A stretch of DNA of 64,000 nt from Desulfurivibrio alkaliphilus AHT 2 (GTDB lineage Bacteria; Desulfobacterota; Desulfobulbia; Desulfobulbales; Desulfurivibrionaceae): assembly GCF_000092205.1 (NCBI RefSeq), contig NC_014216.1:1741742-1805741 (forward strand). The letters are read 5' to 3'. Made by a program: the position numbers and the translations under genes. Every line of letters begins with the position of its first letter. Within the stretch, counting starts at the first letter, position 1. The notes beneath the pieces are model-generated. The model did no database searches. It saw only the letters and a list, made by a program, of their open reading frames with translations, and had not been told where the DNA came from. Shown piece by piece: positions 24,454-33,184 of the stretch.

Positions 24454-26369
24454 CCATTCCGGTCCAGCACCTGCCGGACCTTGGTCAGCAGGTCGTTGAT
24501 GGACATGGGCTTGCAGAGCAGGGGGGTCTGCCGGTCCAGGGAAACCTTCCGCCGCAGCAAATCGGGGGCATAACCGCTGGCAAAAAGGCAGCGCACCCCG
24601 GGGGCCTGGGCAGCAATGGCGTCGTAGGCCTCCTTACCGTTTAGCCGGGGCATGATCAGGTCAAAGAGCAGCAAATCGATCTCGTCGCGGTGCTGCTGGA
24701 ATTTGGCCACCGCATCTTCACCATCCACCGCCTCGATCACCCGGTAGTTAAACTTTTCGAGCACCGAGCGGGTCATTTGCCGGATAGCGGCATCATCTTC
24801 GGCCACCAAAATGGTCTCTCCGGCCCCCTTGAGGACAAGCTCGGGCGTCCGGGCGCCGGTTGCCCCCCGGCTCTGCCGGCCACCACCCACCAGCAAGGGC
24901 AGATAAATCCGGAAGGTGGTGCCTTTGTCGGGCTCACTGTACATCTGAATATACCCCTCATGCTGCTGCACGATACCGTAGGCCACCGCCAGGCCCAAAC
25001 CGGTCCCCTGCCCCACCTCCTTGGTGGTAAAAAAGGGCTCGAAAACCCGGCGACTGGTCTCGGGGCTCATCCCCTGACCGCTGTCGGAGACACTCAGCCG
25101 GGCATAAACCCCCGGCTTACCGTAACCATGTTCGGCAACAAAGTCGGCATCCAGTTCGATCAGGCTGGTGGCCAGGCTGAAAATGCCTCCGGTGGGCATG
25201 GCATCCCGAGCGTTGGTGGCCAGGTTCAGCAGCACCTGTTCCAGTTGATGGGCATCGGCCAGCACCGGCAGGGCATCCCGGCAGCACTCCACCCGCAACT
25301 CGATATCCTCGCCGATCATGCGCTGCAGGAACCTCTCCACTTGCACCACGACCTCATTGAGATCCACCGGCTTACGCTCGCTGCTCTGCTTGCGGCTGAA
25401 CAGGAGCAAACCCTGGGTCAGGTGGGCCCCCCGTTTGGACGCCGCCATGATCTGCTCCAGGTTGCCCCGCAGGGCCTCATCGGCGCTGGGGCTGAGCTGG
25501 CTGATCTGGCAGTAGCCGATGATGGCGGTGAGGAGATTGTTGAAATCATGGGCAATACCCCCGGCCAGGGTGCCCACCGACTCCATTTTCTGGGCCTGGC
25601 GCAGTTGCTCTTCCAGCTTGCGCTGTTCGGTGATATCGCGGGCGGAAGAGAGGGAGCCGGTCACCCGGCCCTGGTCATCTTTGAGCACCCGGGACCACCA
25701 GGCCAGCAGCCGGGCCTTGCCGTCACGGCGCCGCTGCAGGTTCTCTCGGTAGATCACCTCATCGCCGCCCGGCTGAGGATAGATCGTCTCGGCGGCGGAC
25801 TCTTCCCCGACCCAGAAGTCGGCCGCCGCGCGCCCCAGCAGGTCTTCGCCAAAAAAGTCAAAACCGGCGGAATTAGCCCAGGTGTATTCCTGGTTGGAGT
25901 CAACCTGGACGATGATATCCGGCACCGCCGCCAGCAGGGCCTGCAGGCGCTGCTGGGAGGCCACCAGCCGGGCTTCCAGTTGGGCCCGGACCCGTGCGTG
26001 GCGGATGGCCCGCAACAGATCGTCGCCGCTGACCCGGCCTTTGACCAGGTAATCCTGGGCCCCGGCCTCCAGGGTACTCAGGGCGAATTCGTCATCGGCA
26101 TGACCGGTGAGCACCACGATGGGGACAGTGGGCATCAGGGCGTGCACGGCCCGCACCGTCTCCAGGCCGCTGGAGTCGGGCAGGGTCAAGTCCAGCAGGA
26201 TCAGCTCCGGCATCAACCGGGTCAGGTAAGCTTTGGTCGCCGCCAGACTGTCGGCCACCTCCAGATTATAGCGCTTGGGGGCTGCTTCGGCCAGCAAGTG
26301 CTTGATCAGCGCGGCATCACCCGGCTCGTCTTCCACCAGCAGAATATGGCACTTATTTGCATCGCTCAT
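24450..26369 (-). CDS. Hybrid sensor histidine kinase (REC-PAS-HisKA-HATPase-REC)
   Basis: 639-residue soluble hybrid kinase with no membrane spans. Residues about 8-125 are a receiver ([27 protein letters not shown]). A PAS domain follows ([19 protein letters not shown]). The phosphoacceptor box is [19 protein letters not shown], then ATPase motifs [16 protein letters not shown] and [18 protein letters not shown]-terminal receiver ([26 protein letters not shown]) closes the protein. Its stop overlaps the mlaE start, which is unusual for a signalling gene and suggests control of, or by, envelope lipid transport. The signal is unknown. Confidence 0.93.
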   Translation of the reverse strand: MSDANKCHILLVEDEPGDAALIKHLLAEAAPKRYNLEVADSLAATKAYLTRLMPELILLDLTLPDSSGLETVRAVHALMPTVPIVVLTGHADDEFALSTLEAGAQDYLVKGRVSGDDLLRAIRHARVRAQLEARLVASQQRLQALLAAVPDIIVQVDSNQEYTWANSAGFDFFGEDLLGRAAADFWVGEESAAETIYPQPGGDEVIYRENLQRRRDGKARLLAWWSRVLKDDQGRVTGSLSSARDITEQRKLEEQLRQAQKMESVGTLAGGIAHDFNNLLTAIIGYCQISQLSPSADEALRGNLEQIMAASKRGAHLTQGLLLFSRKQSSERKPVDLNEVVVQVERFLQRMIGEDIELRVECCRDALPVLADAHQLEQVLLNLATNARDAMPTGGIFSLATSLIELDADFVAEHGYGKPGVYARLSVSDSGQGMSPETSRRVFEPFFTTKEVGQGTGLGLAVAYGIVQQHEGYIQMYSEPDKGTTFRIYLPLLVGGGRQSRGATGARTPELVLKGAGETILVAEDDAAIRQMTRSVLEKFNYRVIEAVDGEDAVAKFQQHRDEIDLLLFDLIMPRLNGKEAYDAIAAQAPGVRCLFASGYAPDLLRRKVSLDRQTPLLCKPMSINDLLTKVRQVLDRNG

Positions 26370-26457
26370 CGCGTCCGCCTTTGGCCTTAGATCGCGGTAC
26401 CGGGTAACCGCTCACATAGCTTATTCCGGGCCTAACTATATGCCAAGGAATAAGTGG

Positions 26458-27570
26458 TCAGTTGCTGCCCAGGGAATCGGTCAGCCGCCGCAAGGCGGCG
26501 GGCAGATCGGCCGCGGCCGGCAACCGCAGGGTGGCGTGCCCCACCTTGCGACCCGGGGCTGCCGATTTGCCGTAGGCATGCAAGTGCAGCCCGGGGTGCT
26601 GCAACAGCTCGGCTGCCTTCGGCAATTCGCCGATAAAATTGAGCATCGCCGCCTGCCCTACCGGTTCCGTTGACCCCAGAGGCCAGCCGAGGATAGCCCG
26701 CAGATGATTGGCAAACTGACTGGTTTCCGTCCCTTCGATGGTCCAGTGGCCGGAGTTGTGAACCCGGGGTGCGATTTCGTTGGCCACCAGGCCCGTATCG
26801 GTCTGAAAAAATTCAAAGGCCATTACCCCGACATAATCAAAATGCTCCATAATCCGGCGGCTGTAATCCTCGGCCTGGGCCTGCAGAGGATCGCCGGGCC
26901 GGGCCAGGGAAAGATGGAGAATACCCTCCCGGTGGGTGTTTTCCGCCAACGGGTAGAAGACCATCTCGCCGTCGCGCCCCCGCACCGCCACCTGGGAAAC
27001 CTCGCGCTCAAAAGGCACAAAGGACTCCAGGATCAGTGCGCTTCCCCCCAGGCTATCCCAGGCCGCCGCCAAATCGGCCTCTTGGCGCAGCACCACCTGC
27101 CCTTTGCCGTCATAGCCCAGCCGCCTGGTTTTCAGCACCGCCGGCAAACCCAGCTCGGCCGCCGCTTCCTGCAACTCCTGCTTGGCAGACACCGGCCGGT
27201 AAGCGGGAGTGGGAATGGCCAGTTGCTGAAAGCACTCCTTTTCCCGCAGGCGGTCCTGGGCCGTCTCCAGCACCGCCGGCCGAGGGAAAACCTCCACCCG
27301 GCCAGCCAGAAACTCCAGGGCATCCACCGGCACGTTTTCAAATTCGAAGGTAACCAAGTCCACCTTTTGGGCCAGTTCCGCCAAGGCCTGCCGGTCGTCG
27401 AAGGACGCCACCGTTAAGGGTGCCACCTGGCCGCCGCAGGCGGCCGGGTTGGGATCCAGCATGGCAAACTGCAACCCCAGCGGATAGCCGGCCAGCGCCA
27501 GCATCCGGCCCAACTGCCCGGCGCCGATAATCCCTACTTTGCCCGTTTCGACACGCTCGCTCTTCATCAA
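26458..27570 (-). CDS. purK: 5-(carboxyamino)imidazole ribonucleotide synthase
   Basis: PurK carboxylates AIR with ATP and bicarbonate in purine biosynthesis. The 370-residue ATP-grasp protein has [60 protein letters not shown] and the catalytic-site [15 protein letters not shown]. Its start overlaps the purE stop by 4 bp (ATGA), giving a purE-purK operon that supplies two consecutive steps. Confidence 0.97.
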   Translation of the reverse strand: MMKSERVETGKVGIIGAGQLGRMLALAGYPLGLQFAMLDPNPAACGGQVAPLTVASFDDRQALAELAQKVDLVTFEFENVPVDALEFLAGRVEVFPRPAVLETAQDRLREKECFQQLAIPTPAYRPVSAKQELQEAAAELGLPAVLKTRRLGYDGKGQVVLRQEADLAAAWDSLGGSALILESFVPFEREVSQVAVRGRDGEMVFYPLAENTHREGILHLSLARPGDPLQAQAEDYSRRIMEHFDYVGVMAFEFFQTDTGLVANEIAPRVHNSGHWTIEGTETSQFANHLRAILGWPLGSTEPVGQAAMLNFIGELPKAAELLQHPGLHLHAYGKSAAPGRKVGHATLRLPAAADLPAALRRLTDSLGSN

Positions 27571-28076
27571 GCGTCGCCCCCCACCGGCAGGCGCGGATCG
27601 GGATCGGCCAGCACCGTAGCCGTTTGCTGCCGGCGAAACCTCTCCAGGGCGGCCGATACCGCCTCGTACTTGTTGGCCAGAATGGCGGCGGCGAGCAGGG
27701 CGGCGTTTTTGGCCCCGGCCGGACCAATGGCCAGGGTGCCCACCGGGATCCCGCCCGGCATCTGGACGATGGAGAGCAAAGAGTCCAGCCCGTTCAAGCT
27801 ACGGGACTGGACCGGCACACCCAGCACCGGCAAGGAGGTGCGGGCCGCCACCATGCCGGGCAAATGCGCCGCCCCGCCGGCCCCGGCAATAATTACCTCC
27901 AGGCCGCGCTCTTTAGCCCCGGCGGCATATTCAAACAACAACTCCGGGGTGCGGTGGGCGGATACCACCCGGACTTCATGGGCAACCCCCAGCTCCTCCA
28001 GGGTTTCCGTCGCATGACGCATGGTCTCCCAATCGCTGCGGGAGCCCATGATTACTCCAACCAGAAATTTTTCCAT
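27567..28076 (-). CDS. purE: N5-CAIR mutase
   Basis: PurE converts N5-CAIR to CAIR, the step after PurK. About 169 residues from ATG 28076 ([16 protein letters not shown]). The class I PurE motifs [29 protein letters not shown] and [10 protein letters not shown] are all there, and the active-site His is in the SAHRTPE loop. A longer in-frame start at 28112 adds residues not seen in the family. It is the first gene of the purE-purK pair. Confidence 0.97.
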   Translation of the reverse strand: MEKFLVGVIMGSRSDWETMRHATETLEELGVAHEVRVVSAHRTPELLFEYAAGAKERGLEVIIAGAGGAAHLPGMVAARTSLPVLGVPVQSRSLNGLDSLLSIVQMPGGIPVGTLAIGPAGAKNAALLAAAILANKYEAVSAALERFRRQQTATVLADPDPRLPVGGDA

Positions 28077-28308
28077 CGACTGACTCTTTTTTAGGGTTAA
28101 ATCTTGCGCCACGCTCCGGCGCCGGCAAACCTGCTGAAATTATATTAAATTTATCTTTTTTGGGAAAGTTAATATATACAAAGCAGCAAACTACGTTTAT
28201 TATCTGTTAACAGCCAGGCGTCAGAGCCGCCAGGTTGCCCGCCCCGGCAGTCCGGCCTTACCCCCAGTAACTTATTAAAAAAACTTTGTTTTTGCTGCGC
28301 CCAAAACT

Positions 28309-29664
28309 ATGCGTAACTCCTCTTCCGCCACCAACCACTCCAGGCTGCAAAAACTCTTGTCCGGCAACGGCAGCGCCACTGGTTTCCGCTGGTTCGTCCT
28401 GGTGCTGCTGCCGGTCCTGCTGCTGTTGGCGCTGGCCGGGCAACGGGCCATTGCCGGTTGGGATCGAGCCGCCCTGAACCTGGGCTTTCTCGCCCTGCTG
28501 GCCGTGCTGGGCCTGCTGTTTCTGCTGCTGGCTTACATTCGCCAAACCCAGCTTACCCGGTTGCGCGCCACCCAGCAGAACATGGTCTTCGGCCTGGCCA
28601 ACCTGGCGGAAATGCGAGATCCCGACACCGGCAAGCACCTGGAACGCACCCGGGGTTACGGGGTGATCCTGGCCGACACCCTGCGCCGGCAACCAAAATT
28701 TCGCCGGCTGATCGACGATAAGTTTATCGCCAATCTTTACGATGCCGCCCCCCTGCATGATCTGGGCAAGGTCGGGGTTCCCGACCGTGTTCTGCTGAAA
28801 CCCGGCCGCCTGGACCAGGAAGAGTTTGCCGTGATCCAAAGCCATGCCACCACCGGGGCCCGCATTTTGGAGCGACTGATCGAAAAAATCGACGAACCGG
28901 TCCCCTTTCTGCTCATGAGCCACAAGATCGCCCTGCACCACCACGAAAAATACAACGGTTCCGGTTACCCGGCAGGGCTGGCCGGCGAGGACATTCCCCT
29001 GGAGGCAAGAATCTACGCCCTGGGCGATGCCTACGATGCCATTCGGGCCAAGCGCCCCTACAAGGCGCCGGTGACCCACCTGGAAACCGTGCAGCGTATT
29101 TATGCCTCCCGGGGTACCCACTTCGACCCGGACATCGTAAACGCCTTCCTGGACTGCGAAGAGCATTTCATGGAGCTGTTTGATTCCTACCAGGTTTATG
29201 ACGATGTCTACCTGCACCGTGCCAAAGCCGATGCCCAGGAGGGAGGCGGCATTGAGCCGGCGGTGGTCTGGAGTCGCGAATTTGAGTTGGGGTTGGACAT
29301 CATCGACCGGCAGCACCGGGAGTTGATCGAGCGGATCAACTCCTTACTGAACGCCGTCCGCCAGGGCAAGGGCCGGGAGGAGAGCATGACCTTGCTGCGT
29401 TTTCTGCAGGAATACGTGATCGAGCATTTCCGGTCCGAGGAAATTTACATGCGCCACATGGGCTACCAGGATTACGAGACCCACAAGGAAATGCACGATA
29501 CTTTCGTGGCCGATCTGCACGACCTGACGGCGGAAGTGGAGAAAACCGGCATCACCTCCGAGCACGTGGTGCAAATCAATAAACGGGTAATCAACTGGGT
29601 GGTGGCCCACATTTTTCTGGTGGACAAAAACCTGCGGGATTGCCGCCGACCCACCGAGCAATAA
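28309..29664 (+). CDS. HD-GYP phosphodiesterase fused to bacteriohemerythrin
   Basis: 451 residues. Two membrane segments near the N-terminus (WFVLVLLPVLLLLALAG and LGFLALLAVLGLLFLLLA) are followed by an HD-GYP domain, about residues 95-290. Its metal and family motifs are visible: HLERTRGY, LHDLGKVGVPD, HATTGARIL, HHEKYNGSGYPAGLAGEDIP and ALGDAYDAI. From about residue 325 a hemerythrin domain follows: FELGLDIIDRQHRELIERINSL, HFRSEEIYMRHMGY and ETHKEMHDTF with the di-iron His/Glu ligands. HD-GYP domains hydrolyse cyclic di-GMP; hemerythrin binds oxygen. An oxygen-gated turnover of c-di-GMP is a reasonable inference. Confidence 0.94.
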   Translation: MRNSSSATNHSRLQKLLSGNGSATGFRWFVLVLLPVLLLLALAGQRAIAGWDRAALNLGFLALLAVLGLLFLLLAYIRQTQLTRLRATQQNMVFGLANLAEMRDPDTGKHLERTRGYGVILADTLRRQPKFRRLIDDKFIANLYDAAPLHDLGKVGVPDRVLLKPGRLDQEEFAVIQSHATTGARILERLIEKIDEPVPFLLMSHKIALHHHEKYNGSGYPAGLAGEDIPLEARIYALGDAYDAIRAKRPYKAPVTHLETVQRIYASRGTHFDPDIVNAFLDCEEHFMELFDSYQVYDDVYLHRAKADAQEGGGIEPAVVWSREFELGLDIIDRQHRELIERINSLLNAVRQGKGREESMTLLRFLQEYVIEHFRSEEIYMRHMGYQDYETHKEMHDTFVADLHDLTAEVEKTGITSEHVVQINKRVINWVVAHIFLVDKNLRDCRRPTEQ

Positions 29665-29666
29665 AA

Positions 29667-29704
29667 AAAGCCGGCCCGTGGCGCTGCTGCCCCGAACCGG
29701 CTTT
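29667..29704. terminator. Bidirectional terminator between the HD-GYP gene and adk
   Basis: AAAGCCGG pairs with CCGGCTTT across a 22-nt loop. The minus-strand side ends in a run of seven or more T, so it chiefly serves adk; the plus side ends CTTTCTCCCTT. Confidence 0.7.
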
Positions 29705-29764
29705 CTCCCTTAACAGCCCGTCTCACCCCCCAGCGGCATCGCCGGCGAGCAAACCCTGGCCGCC

Positions 29765-30445
29765 TCAGTTCAACTCTTTCATAATCGCCTCGGTCACCTC
29801 ACCGATGGAGGGCCGGCCGTCCACCGAGATCACCTTGGTGCCGCCGCCGATTTGCTTGAAAAAATTAACCGCGGCCATGGTGCCGGTATTATCGTCGTAA
29901 TAAATATCGTGCCGCTTGTCGATGGCCTCGTCATCCTGGTCGTCGGGGCGGGTCTTGAGCTCGCCGCCGCAGACCCGGCAAACCAGCTTGCCGTCTTTTT
30001 CCACCGGCTTGATGGCATCGAAGGCGATGTGGTTGGGGTGGTTGTTGTCATTGACGCAAAGCCGCCGGCCGGTGATCCGCAGCTTGGCCACATCGCGGGG
30101 CAACACGATCTCGACCACGTAATCAAGCTTCATACCGGCATCGGCCAAGGCCTTGGCCAGGGTTTCCGCCTGCACCTTGTTGCGGGGAAAACCGTCGAGA
30201 ATCCACCCCTGCTTGCAGTCATCCTCCTGCAGGCGGTTGAGGATCATGGGAATGGTGATATCATCGGGGACCAGGTCGCCGCGATCGATGTACTCCTTGG
30301 CCTTATTACCCAGTTCGGTGCCGCCGCCGATGTTCTGGCGGAAGATGGCTCCCGATTCGATGTGGGGCATCCCGTATTTTTTCTGTACAATGGCGCCCTG
30401 GGTGCCCTTGCCGCTGCCGTTGGGTCCGAAAACCAGAATGTTCAT
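29765..30445 (-). CDS. adk: Adenylate kinase
   Basis: 226-residue adenylate kinase interconverting ATP, ADP and AMP. P-loop FGPNGSGKGTQG, GWILDGFPRN and the Arg-rich GRRLCVN entry of the LID domain are present. The LID is of the long type, with CRVCGGELKTRPDD and KRHDIYYDDN; cysteines at CVN and CRVCGG suggest metal or structural cysteines as in Gram-positive and deltaproteobacterial forms. The gene stands alone rather than beside secY. Confidence 0.93.
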   Translation of the reverse strand: MNILVFGPNGSGKGTQGAIVQKKYGMPHIESGAIFRQNIGGGTELGNKAKEYIDRGDLVPDDITIPMILNRLQEDDCKQGWILDGFPRNKVQAETLAKALADAGMKLDYVVEIVLPRDVAKLRITGRRLCVNDNNHPNHIAFDAIKPVEKDGKLVCRVCGGELKTRPDDQDDEAIDKRHDIYYDDNTGTMAAVNFFKQIGGGTKVISVDGRPSIGEVTEAIMKELN

Positions 30446-30535
30446 CGACTCACTCCTTTTGCGTGTTTTTTGAAAGAAAAACGGAAGGTCCGTGGTAACC
30501 GTTCACCAAGGGTACTAAACTGTCGGTCTAACGTG

Positions 30536-30647
30536 CCGTAAGCGTTCAGCAGTGCCGCATCTTCGGGCAAGCAGCCAGGCGCAGCGTACCCCCTGTACGT
30601 AAGCCTGGCTGATCGCCCGAAGATGCGGTGCTGCTGAACGCTTACGG
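30536..30647. repeat. Palindromic intergenic repeat, copy E
   Basis: A 112-bp near-perfect palindrome: CCGTAAGCGTTCAGCAG on the left and CTGCTGAACGCTTACGG on the right, with inner CCCGAAGATGCGG arms and the family core TACGTAAGCCTGGCTGATCG. It is essentially copy B in the opposite orientation. It lies upstream of adk. Confidence 0.85.
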
Positions 30648-30741
30648 TCCGTGTTCGCTGCGAGTGGGCAGAAATCACCGCGAACTATAAACCACGCCGG
30701 AGTGAATGCCAAACAAAAACTGCGAAAAAATGAATACCGCC

Positions 30742-30855
30742 TCAGCCGGCGCAACTCCGCCGGAATTCGGCGATTAAAAGCTTGCGGGCGGCGGAATCCA
30801 AACGAAAATAAAAGGGGCTGAGCATCAGAATTTTTATCGCTTCCCGGGTTGTCAT
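30742..30855 (-). CDS. Small conserved-looking protein (37 residues)
   Basis: An ATG at 30855 is preceded by GGGAGG at ideal spacing and opens a 37-codon frame beginning MTTREAIKILMLSPFYF and ending EFRRSCAG. The pattern of an amphipathic helix, a LSPFYFRL turn and a second helix rich in charged residues looks like a folded mini-protein. I believe similar short proteins occur in related bacteria, but I cannot verify this here. Function unknown. Confidence 0.5.
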   Translation of the reverse strand: MTTREAIKILMLSPFYFRLDSAARKLLIAEFRRSCAG

Positions 30856-30980
30856 GGCGCCCTCCCTGACTTAAGAGTTCCACGGTAAGTCCATGCCTGA
30901 CTTATCGGCCGGCAACCCGGAAGCTCTTTAAAGATTAAAGCACCTGCCGGCGCCCGGAAAGCGAAAACAAGGAGAACAGC

Positions 30981-31433
30981 ATGAGCAAAACCACCATTCA
31001 CTGCCCAAGTTGCGGTCACGCCTGGCAAATCTGGCACAACCCTCGCCCCACGGTGGACATCATCATTGAAACCGGGGAGGGCATCGTGCTGATCAAACGC
31101 CGCAACCCCCCGCAGGGCTGGGCCCTGCCGGGGGGCTTTGTCGACTACGGAGAAAGTCTGGAAACGGCGGCAATCCGGGAAGCCCGCGAGGAAACCGGGT
31201 TGACGGTACGGCTACGGGAACAACTGCATACCTACTCCGATCCCCGCCGGGATGCCAGGGGGCACACCATCAGCACGGTGTACCGGGCCGAGGCCACCGG
31301 CGGCACCCTGCGGGCCGGCGACGACGCCGCCAGGGCCGAGATTTTTCCGCTAACCCGGCTGCCGGAGCTGGTTTTTGATCATGATCGCATGGTGGCCGAC
31401 TACCTGGAGCGCCACCGGCGCCAAGGGTACTAA
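30981..31433 (+). CDS. Nudix hydrolase with N-terminal cysteine pair
   Basis: 150 residues. The Nudix box is complete across [18 protein letters not shown] and REETGL, so pyrophosphohydrolase activity on a nucleoside diphosphate derivative is expected. The N-terminus has HCPSCGHAW, half of a zinc ribbon as in NADH-pyrophosphatase-like or YjaD-like Nudix proteins, followed by [18 protein letters not shown] fits the ADP-ribose/NADH pyrophosphatase-like group. Substrate is not determinable. Confidence 0.92.
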   Translation: MSKTTIHCPSCGHAWQIWHNPRPTVDIIIETGEGIVLIKRRNPPQGWALPGGFVDYGESLETAAIREAREETGLTVRLREQLHTYSDPRRDARGHTISTVYRAEATGGTLRAGDDAARAEIFPLTRLPELVFDHDRMVADYLERHRRQGY

Positions 31434-31474
31434 CCTTCTGGCTGAACAAACCGTAACCGAACAGCCCGGGTCAA

Positions 31475-31904
31475 TCAAAAGGGGTAGCTCAACAACTCCT
31501 CGTGAGACAGCAGTTCACCACCTCCGGCGGCGGCAACAAACTTTTGCGCCCCGTCCCGAGAGGCAAAGGCCAGCGGCCGCGATTCCCCGGGCGCGGCCAC
31601 CACATAATAGGCCTCCGTCATCAGGACCTCATCCCCGGAATGGTAGTCAAAAACCTTGGCGGTGAACTGGAAGGTGGAGAGTTCGGTGGCGCAGAGTTGG
31701 GTGGTGCGCCAGTAAACGGCGCAGGCAATATCCGGATAGACCCTGATCCCGTAAATGTCGGCCACCACCGAATATTTGCGCTCCTCACCGCTGATCGGCG
31801 CCGCCAGCTGGCGACAGTCGGCCGTTTCGGCAACACTGAACAACGGCCAACCCGCAACCAGCAGCCATAAGGCTGCCAGCAACATCACTTTAAACTTCTG
31901 CATA
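31475..31904 (-). CDS. Periplasmic NosL-like protein
   Basis: About 142 residues with a signal peptide (VMLLAALWLLVAGWPLFSVAE). The C-terminal half (VFDYHSGDEVLMTEAYYVV, PLAFASRDGAQKFVAAAGG, LLSHEELL) resembles the NosL family of copper-handling proteins. The N-terminal part has three cysteines (DCRQ, IACAVY, QLCATE) but no clear Cys/Met copper motif. ATG 31904 is preceded by AGGGAGGA; longer in-frame starts are unsupported. The family link is a pattern match by eye. Confidence 0.6.
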
Positions 31905-32124
31905 AACAAATCCTCCCTCTGGTTAACCCGTGCCTGCCGGCTCCAAACCGCCGACTCATCCAATCTTGCGCAACACTTTCCTGGGCGCCGGGCCAGGCCT
32001 GCGGTTACCCTGCAAGCCTGGCCAGGACGTGTCAATCAAAGTAAATTTTATAACCACGGCGGAAGGAAGGCAAGGCAAAAGTGCCACATGGTGTCATTGC
32101 AACCGAAGCCGCGAGGCCAACTTC

Positions 32125-32153
32125 TTGACAGTAATCGATTAGAAGGCTAGTTT
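32125..32153 (+). promoter_or_regulatory. Promoter candidate of the tauE-regB-regA operon
   Basis: TTGACA (32125-32130), 17-bp spacer, TAGTTT (32148-32153), about 57 bp upstream of the transporter start. Confidence 0.45.
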
Positions 32154-32209
32154 GGGCAAATTCAGCATGATGGCCAGCCGACCAAGATCCGCAGGAGAAC
32201 CCGTTAACC

Positions 32210-33184
32210 ATGTACTTTCCCACCGCCGAAATTGAAGTCAGTCTCTGGATTCCCCCGCTGGTGGCGCTGGTTATCTCTTTTTTCACTTCCATGGGCGGGG
32301 TTTCCGGGGCCTTTCTGCTGCTGCCCTTTCAAATGTCGATTCTGGGCTATACCAGCCCGTCGGTCAGCGCCACCAACCAGCTGTTCAACATTGTGGCCAT
32401 TCCCGGCGGCGTTTACCGCTATTTTAAAGAGGGGCGGATGGTCTGGCCCCTGGTCTGGGTGGTGGTGGCGGGCACCTTGCCCGGCGTTTTGCTGGGGGCG
32501 ATTATCCGCCTTAGCTGGTTGCCGGACCCGGATCTTTTCAAACTCTTTGCCGCCGCCGTCCTGCTCTATATCGGCGGCCGCATGATCATCGACCTGCGGC
32601 GCCCCGCCGCCACCGCCCCGGGACAAGCCAACAGCGAACAACGCTTTCAGGAACTGGTACGCCAACACCAGCGGCAAAAGGCCGACGGCACGCAGGCGGG
32701 CGGCGCGCCCCTGCCGGTGGTGGAGGTTACCCATTTCAATTTCAAGCGGCTGGGTTACTCCTTTTACGGAGAGAAATTCGACATCCCCTTCTGGGGTATT
32801 TTCGGATTGAGCCTGGTGGTGGGCATGGTGGGCGGCATTTACGGCATCGGCGGCGGCGCCATCATCGCCCCTTTTCTGGTTTCCGTTTTCGGCTTACCGG
32901 TGTACACCATAGCCGGCGCCGCCCTCACCGGCACCTTTGTCACCTCGGTGGCCGGGGTGGCTTTTTACCAGTTTTTGGCCCCCTTTTACCCGGAGCTGAG
33001 CGTGGCCCCGGACTGGCTGCTGGGGCTGCTGTTTGGCCTGGGCGGCCTGGCCGGAATGTACCTTGGCGCCCGCTGCCAAAAATTTGTCCCGGCCCGGGCC
33101 ATCAAGTGGCTGCTCTGCCTGATTCTGCTGTTTACGGCCGGCAAGTACGGCACCGATTTCCTGCTTAACTATTTAATTTCATGA
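32210..33184 (+). CDS. TauE/SafE family membrane transporter
   Basis: 324 residues, about eight hydrophobic segments. Typical family sequence is visible in MGGVSGAFLLLPFQMSILG, SATNQLFNIVAIPGGVYRY and VVGMVGGIYGIGGGAIIAPFLV; both halves carry the GxxxG-rich repeat. A polar loop with VTHFNFKRLGYSFYGEKF separates the two halves. The family exports sulfite, sulfoacetate or other sulfur-containing anions. Its stop overlaps the regB-like start by 4 bp (ATGA), tying it to the redox pair. Confidence 0.88.
   Translation: MYFPTAEIEVSLWIPPLVALVISFFTSMGGVSGAFLLLPFQMSILGYTSPSVSATNQLFNIVAIPGGVYRYFKEGRMVWPLVWVVVAGTLPGVLLGAIIRLSWLPDPDLFKLFAAAVLLYIGGRMIIDLRRPAATAPGQANSEQRFQELVRQHQRQKADGTQAGGAPLPVVEVTHFNFKRLGYSFYGEKFDIPFWGIFGLSLVVGMVGGIYGIGGGAIIAPFLVSVFGLPVYTIAGAALTGTFVTSVAGVAFYQFLAPFYPELSVAPDWLLGLLFGLGGLAGMYLGARCQKFVPARAIKWLLCLILLFTAGKYGTDFLLNYLIS

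Noticed and set aside
28113-28308. Cyclic di-GMP riboswitch upstream of the HD-GYP gene
   Set aside because: Some A-rich loops but no conserved core or tetraloop receptor could be recognised.
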